From the NCBI GenBank assembly GCA_023419055.1, contig JAEZYO010000964.1, forward strand, positions 1-16,935: 16,935 bases of DNA, in the 5' to 3' direction. The DNA comes from Pseudomonadota bacterium (lineage in GTDB: Bacteria > Myxococcota > Polyangia > Polyangiales > Polyangiaceae). The notes beneath the pieces are model-generated. The model did no database searches, was not told the DNA's origin, and saw only the letters and a program-made list of their open reading frames with translations. Below, in pieces: positions 15,059-16,935 of this stretch. The first letter of the stretch is position 1, and each line of letters begins with the position of its first letter. A program made the translations under genes and the position numbers.

Positions 15059-16759
15059 ATGGTGCTGAGAAGTTACTCACTGGTCGTGGGAGCGGTCGTG
15101 GTGATGGCCGCCTGCGGCGGAGGCTCGAAAAAAGCCACGCAGCCGGGCGCGGCCAACGGCGGCGGCGGTACTCAGGGCAGCGGCGGCCCGGTCGGCATCC
15201 CTGCGGTTCCGAACCCTGGTGAGTGCCCGGAGATGGGGATGGATCCGGCCAACACTTACTACGTCTGCGACTGCGGGGAGGGCTCCGCCGAGGGTTGCGT
15301 CCCCGGTGACGACGCGAACCCCGGCAGCAAAGAGTCGCCCTTCAAGACGTACGAGAAGGCGAGCGCCACCTTCAACGAGTTCCTCCCCGGCGGCGGCACC
15401 GTCGCGTTCTGTCGCGGCGGCGTCTTCGACGTGCCGATGGGCAAGAAGTGGGCGAACAGCTCGTGCAAGCCGGACGCGCCGTGCGTGGCGCGCGACTACG
15501 TTCCCGACTGGTTCGATGGAGACGAGGCGCCGCTGCCCGTCATCAAGGTCGCGGCGGGCTACGGCTTCGACATCGAAGAGGGGGGCAACGCCAATGCGGA
15601 CGGCGGGTATCGCTTCCTCAACCTGGACCTGCGCGGGAACCCCGAGAAGCCCGGCTTCTTCTTCTACAACGACGTGGACGACGTCTTGATCTGCGGCGTC
15701 AGCATCGACGGCTTCAGCATCGGGGTCCAGATCGCCGGCCAGAACACGCCCGATCCCGACAGCGACGGTCGCAGCTCCAACATCGTGATCCAGAACTCGT
15801 CGATCACGAACTGCCCGAGCCAGGGCTTCCTGGGCGCCTGCGACGGCTGCGGCATCGCGTACACCCGCTTCGAAAACAACGGCTTCGGGACCGCGGTCCT
15901 GAACCACCACATCTACTTCGGCAGCGAGAGCGAGACGTTCGGCATGTTCGCGGTAGGCAACGACCTCTACCGCAACACGATCGTGAACGGGAGCTGCGCC
16001 GCCACGTCGCTCGTGGTCCACGGCATGTTCACCGACCTCTTGATCGAGGGCAACACGGTGCGTGAGGACAAGGGCAAGGCCGATCTCGGTTGTTGGGGCA
16101 TCACGGCCGATCCGGGGCACACGAGCAAGGAGTTCTTCAAGAACCTCGTGATGCGGAACAACACCGTCATCAACCTCGGGGGTGTGAGCATCGGCGTGAC
16201 GGCGTGCCAGAACTGCTTGATCGAGAACAACCTGGTGATCCAGGAGCAGGACGGGGGCGGCGTCTTGATCAGCGTGCCGAACAAGGGCGTCGCGCCCGAC
16301 GACACGCCCCTCGACGCGGTCACGGTGCGCAACAACACGCTCTACGCGAAGACCAACGGCAACGTCACCGGCATCAAGCTGGGCGAAGAGGGCGACGGCC
16401 ACTCGGTGACGAACAACGTGTTCGTCTACGAGGGCACCGGCATCGACAGCTGCTTCGATTACAGAGATCTGCCGGACAGCGCGTACGTCGAGCGCAACAA
16501 CAACGTCTGCTACGGCGTGCTCGGCACGACACGCTGGACGAGCGCCACCGAGGATCTGGCTGCTTTCCAGAGCGCGTCGGGGCACGACGCGGACTCCCTG
16601 GTGGCAGATCCCCTCTTCGTCTCCGTCACGGAGCCGTACGATTTCACGCCGGCGGAGAACTCACCGCTGCTCGACGCCGCCCTGCCCGGCCCGGCCGACG
16701 ACCTCAACGGCGAGACCCGCGGTTCCAAACCGGACATCGGCGCCTTCGAGCGAAAATAA
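15059..16759 (+). CDS. secreted lipoprotein with right-handed parallel beta-helix
   Basis: A 566-residue protein. The N-terminal lipoprotein signal is VVGAVVVMAACGGG with lipidated Cys19, followed by a Gly/Ala-rich linker to about residue 45. A Cys-rich entry region (CPEMGM to GCVPGDDANPGSKESPFKTY) leads into repeated Asn-rich coils (NNTVINLGG, NNLVIQEQD, NNTLYAKTN, NNVFVYEGT) typical of parallel beta-helix (PbH1, polysaccharide-lyase-like) proteins. The C-terminus has the choice-of-anchor-Q pattern: ADPLFVS, SPLLDAAL, DLNGETRG and DIGAFE. ATG 15059 is chosen over the upstream start at 14972 because the signal peptide and lipobox begin there and GGAG lies 10 bases upstream. It is probably anchored in the outer membrane and may bind, trim or epimerise a glycan, but no catalytic residues can be assigned. 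It is divergent from the membrane glycosyltransferase operon. Confidence 0.85.
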   Translation: MVLRSYSLVVGAVVVMAACGGGSKKATQPGAANGGGGTQGSGGPVGIPAVPNPGECPEMGMDPANTYYVCDCGEGSAEGCVPGDDANPGSKESPFKTYEKASATFNEFLPGGGTVAFCRGGVFDVPMGKKWANSSCKPDAPCVARDYVPDWFDGDEAPLPVIKVAAGYGFDIEEGGNANADGGYRFLNLDLRGNPEKPGFFFYNDVDDVLICGVSIDGFSIGVQIAGQNTPDPDSDGRSSNIVIQNSSITNCPSQGFLGACDGCGIAYTRFENNGFGTAVLNHHIYFGSESETFGMFAVGNDLYRNTIVNGSCAATSLVVHGMFTDLLIEGNTVREDKGKADLGCWGITADPGHTSKEFFKNLVMRNNTVINLGGVSIGVTACQNCLIENNLVIQEQDGGGVLISVPNKGVAPDDTPLDAVTVRNNTLYAKTNGNVTGIKLGEEGDGHSVTNNVFVYEGTGIDSCFDYRDLPDSAYVERNNNVCYGVLGTTRWTSATEDLAAFQSASGHDADSLVADPLFVSVTEPYDFTPAENSPLLDAALPGPADDLNGETRGSKPDIGAFERK

Positions 16760-16812
16760 GGCCATACACGCGCGCTTGCCCTCGCCGGGGTGAGCCGCCA
16801 TGATGCGCCCCC

Positions 16813-16935
16813 GTGCCTCGCGCGACCTCACCTCGAGTCCTCTGGCTCTTGCCGTCCGATCCCTGGTCCAAGTGGACTTTGTCCGGGATCAGCCGGGAGA
16901 CCTGCCTCGAGCTCAAGCGACGTGATCTCCTGCAC
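16813..16935 (+). CDS. probable glycosyltransferase (GT4-like), N-terminal 41 residues
   Basis: This open frame runs off the right edge. It starts at GTG 16813; an in-frame TGA at 16801-16803 rules out any earlier start. The translation has RVLWLLPSDPWSKWTLSGIS followed by RETCLELKRRDLL. That resembles the first strand and following loop and helix of GT-B family 4 transferases, which often open with a hydrophobic strand and a DP-S-W-SG loop. Wobble positions are G/C-rich. It begins 53 bases after the lipoprotein stop with no terminator-like hairpin between, so it may be in the same transcript. The family call rests on about 40 residues. Confidence 0.5.
   Translation, partial: MPRATSPRVLWLLPSDPWSKWTLSGISRETCLELKRRDLLH

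Overview
This 16.9 kb, GC-rich window with strongly G/C-biased third codon positions looks like a chromosomal segment of a myxobacterium, probably from the Sorangium/Polyangium side of the group. That placement is inferred from base composition, the integrase style, a Gly-rich lipoprotein with a parallel beta-helix, and an NRPS-like enzyme; no rRNA or other marker is present to confirm it.

Left end (1-1530): a complete tRNA-Glu(CTC) is followed head-on by the catalytic half of a tyrosine recombinase. The recombinase reading frame runs back through the 3' half of the tRNA and stops on its anticodon loop, the usual layout of an island or prophage integrated at a tRNA 3' end. Beyond it (about 787-1230) lie coding-like fragments on both strands in shifting frames, a decayed accessory zone. 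A small unrecognised protein (1530-1925) and a 445-base gap follow.

Middle (2371-10552): a GT4 and a GT2 glycosyltransferase in tandem, a convergent 4-hydroxyphenylpyruvate dioxygenase (HPPD), and then, divergent from HPPD, an NRPS-like protein (half condensation domain, adenylation, carrier protein, thioesterase) that overlaps a second GT2 by 4 bases. The adenylation domain lacks the Asp that normally binds the alpha-amino group, and the thioesterase has Cys instead of Ser as likely nucleophile. The 570-base HPPD/NRPS gap holds two short dyads and a 16-base direct repeat, a plausible shared control region.

Right part (10571-16935): a minus-strand operon of a GT-C-type membrane glycosyltransferase, an MBOAT (AlgI-like) acyltransferase and an SGNH hydrolase (AlgJ/AlgX-like), divergent from a secreted beta-helix lipoprotein. 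A further probable GT4 runs off the right edge.

Taken together, three soluble glycosyltransferases, a membrane one, an O-acylation pair and an exported beta-helix protein suggest assembly and decoration of a surface glycan or glycolipid. The NRPS-like enzyme beside HPPD suggests that a non-standard acid, possibly aromatic, enters the same pathway or a glycosylated metabolite. That functional link is inference from gene order and motifs.
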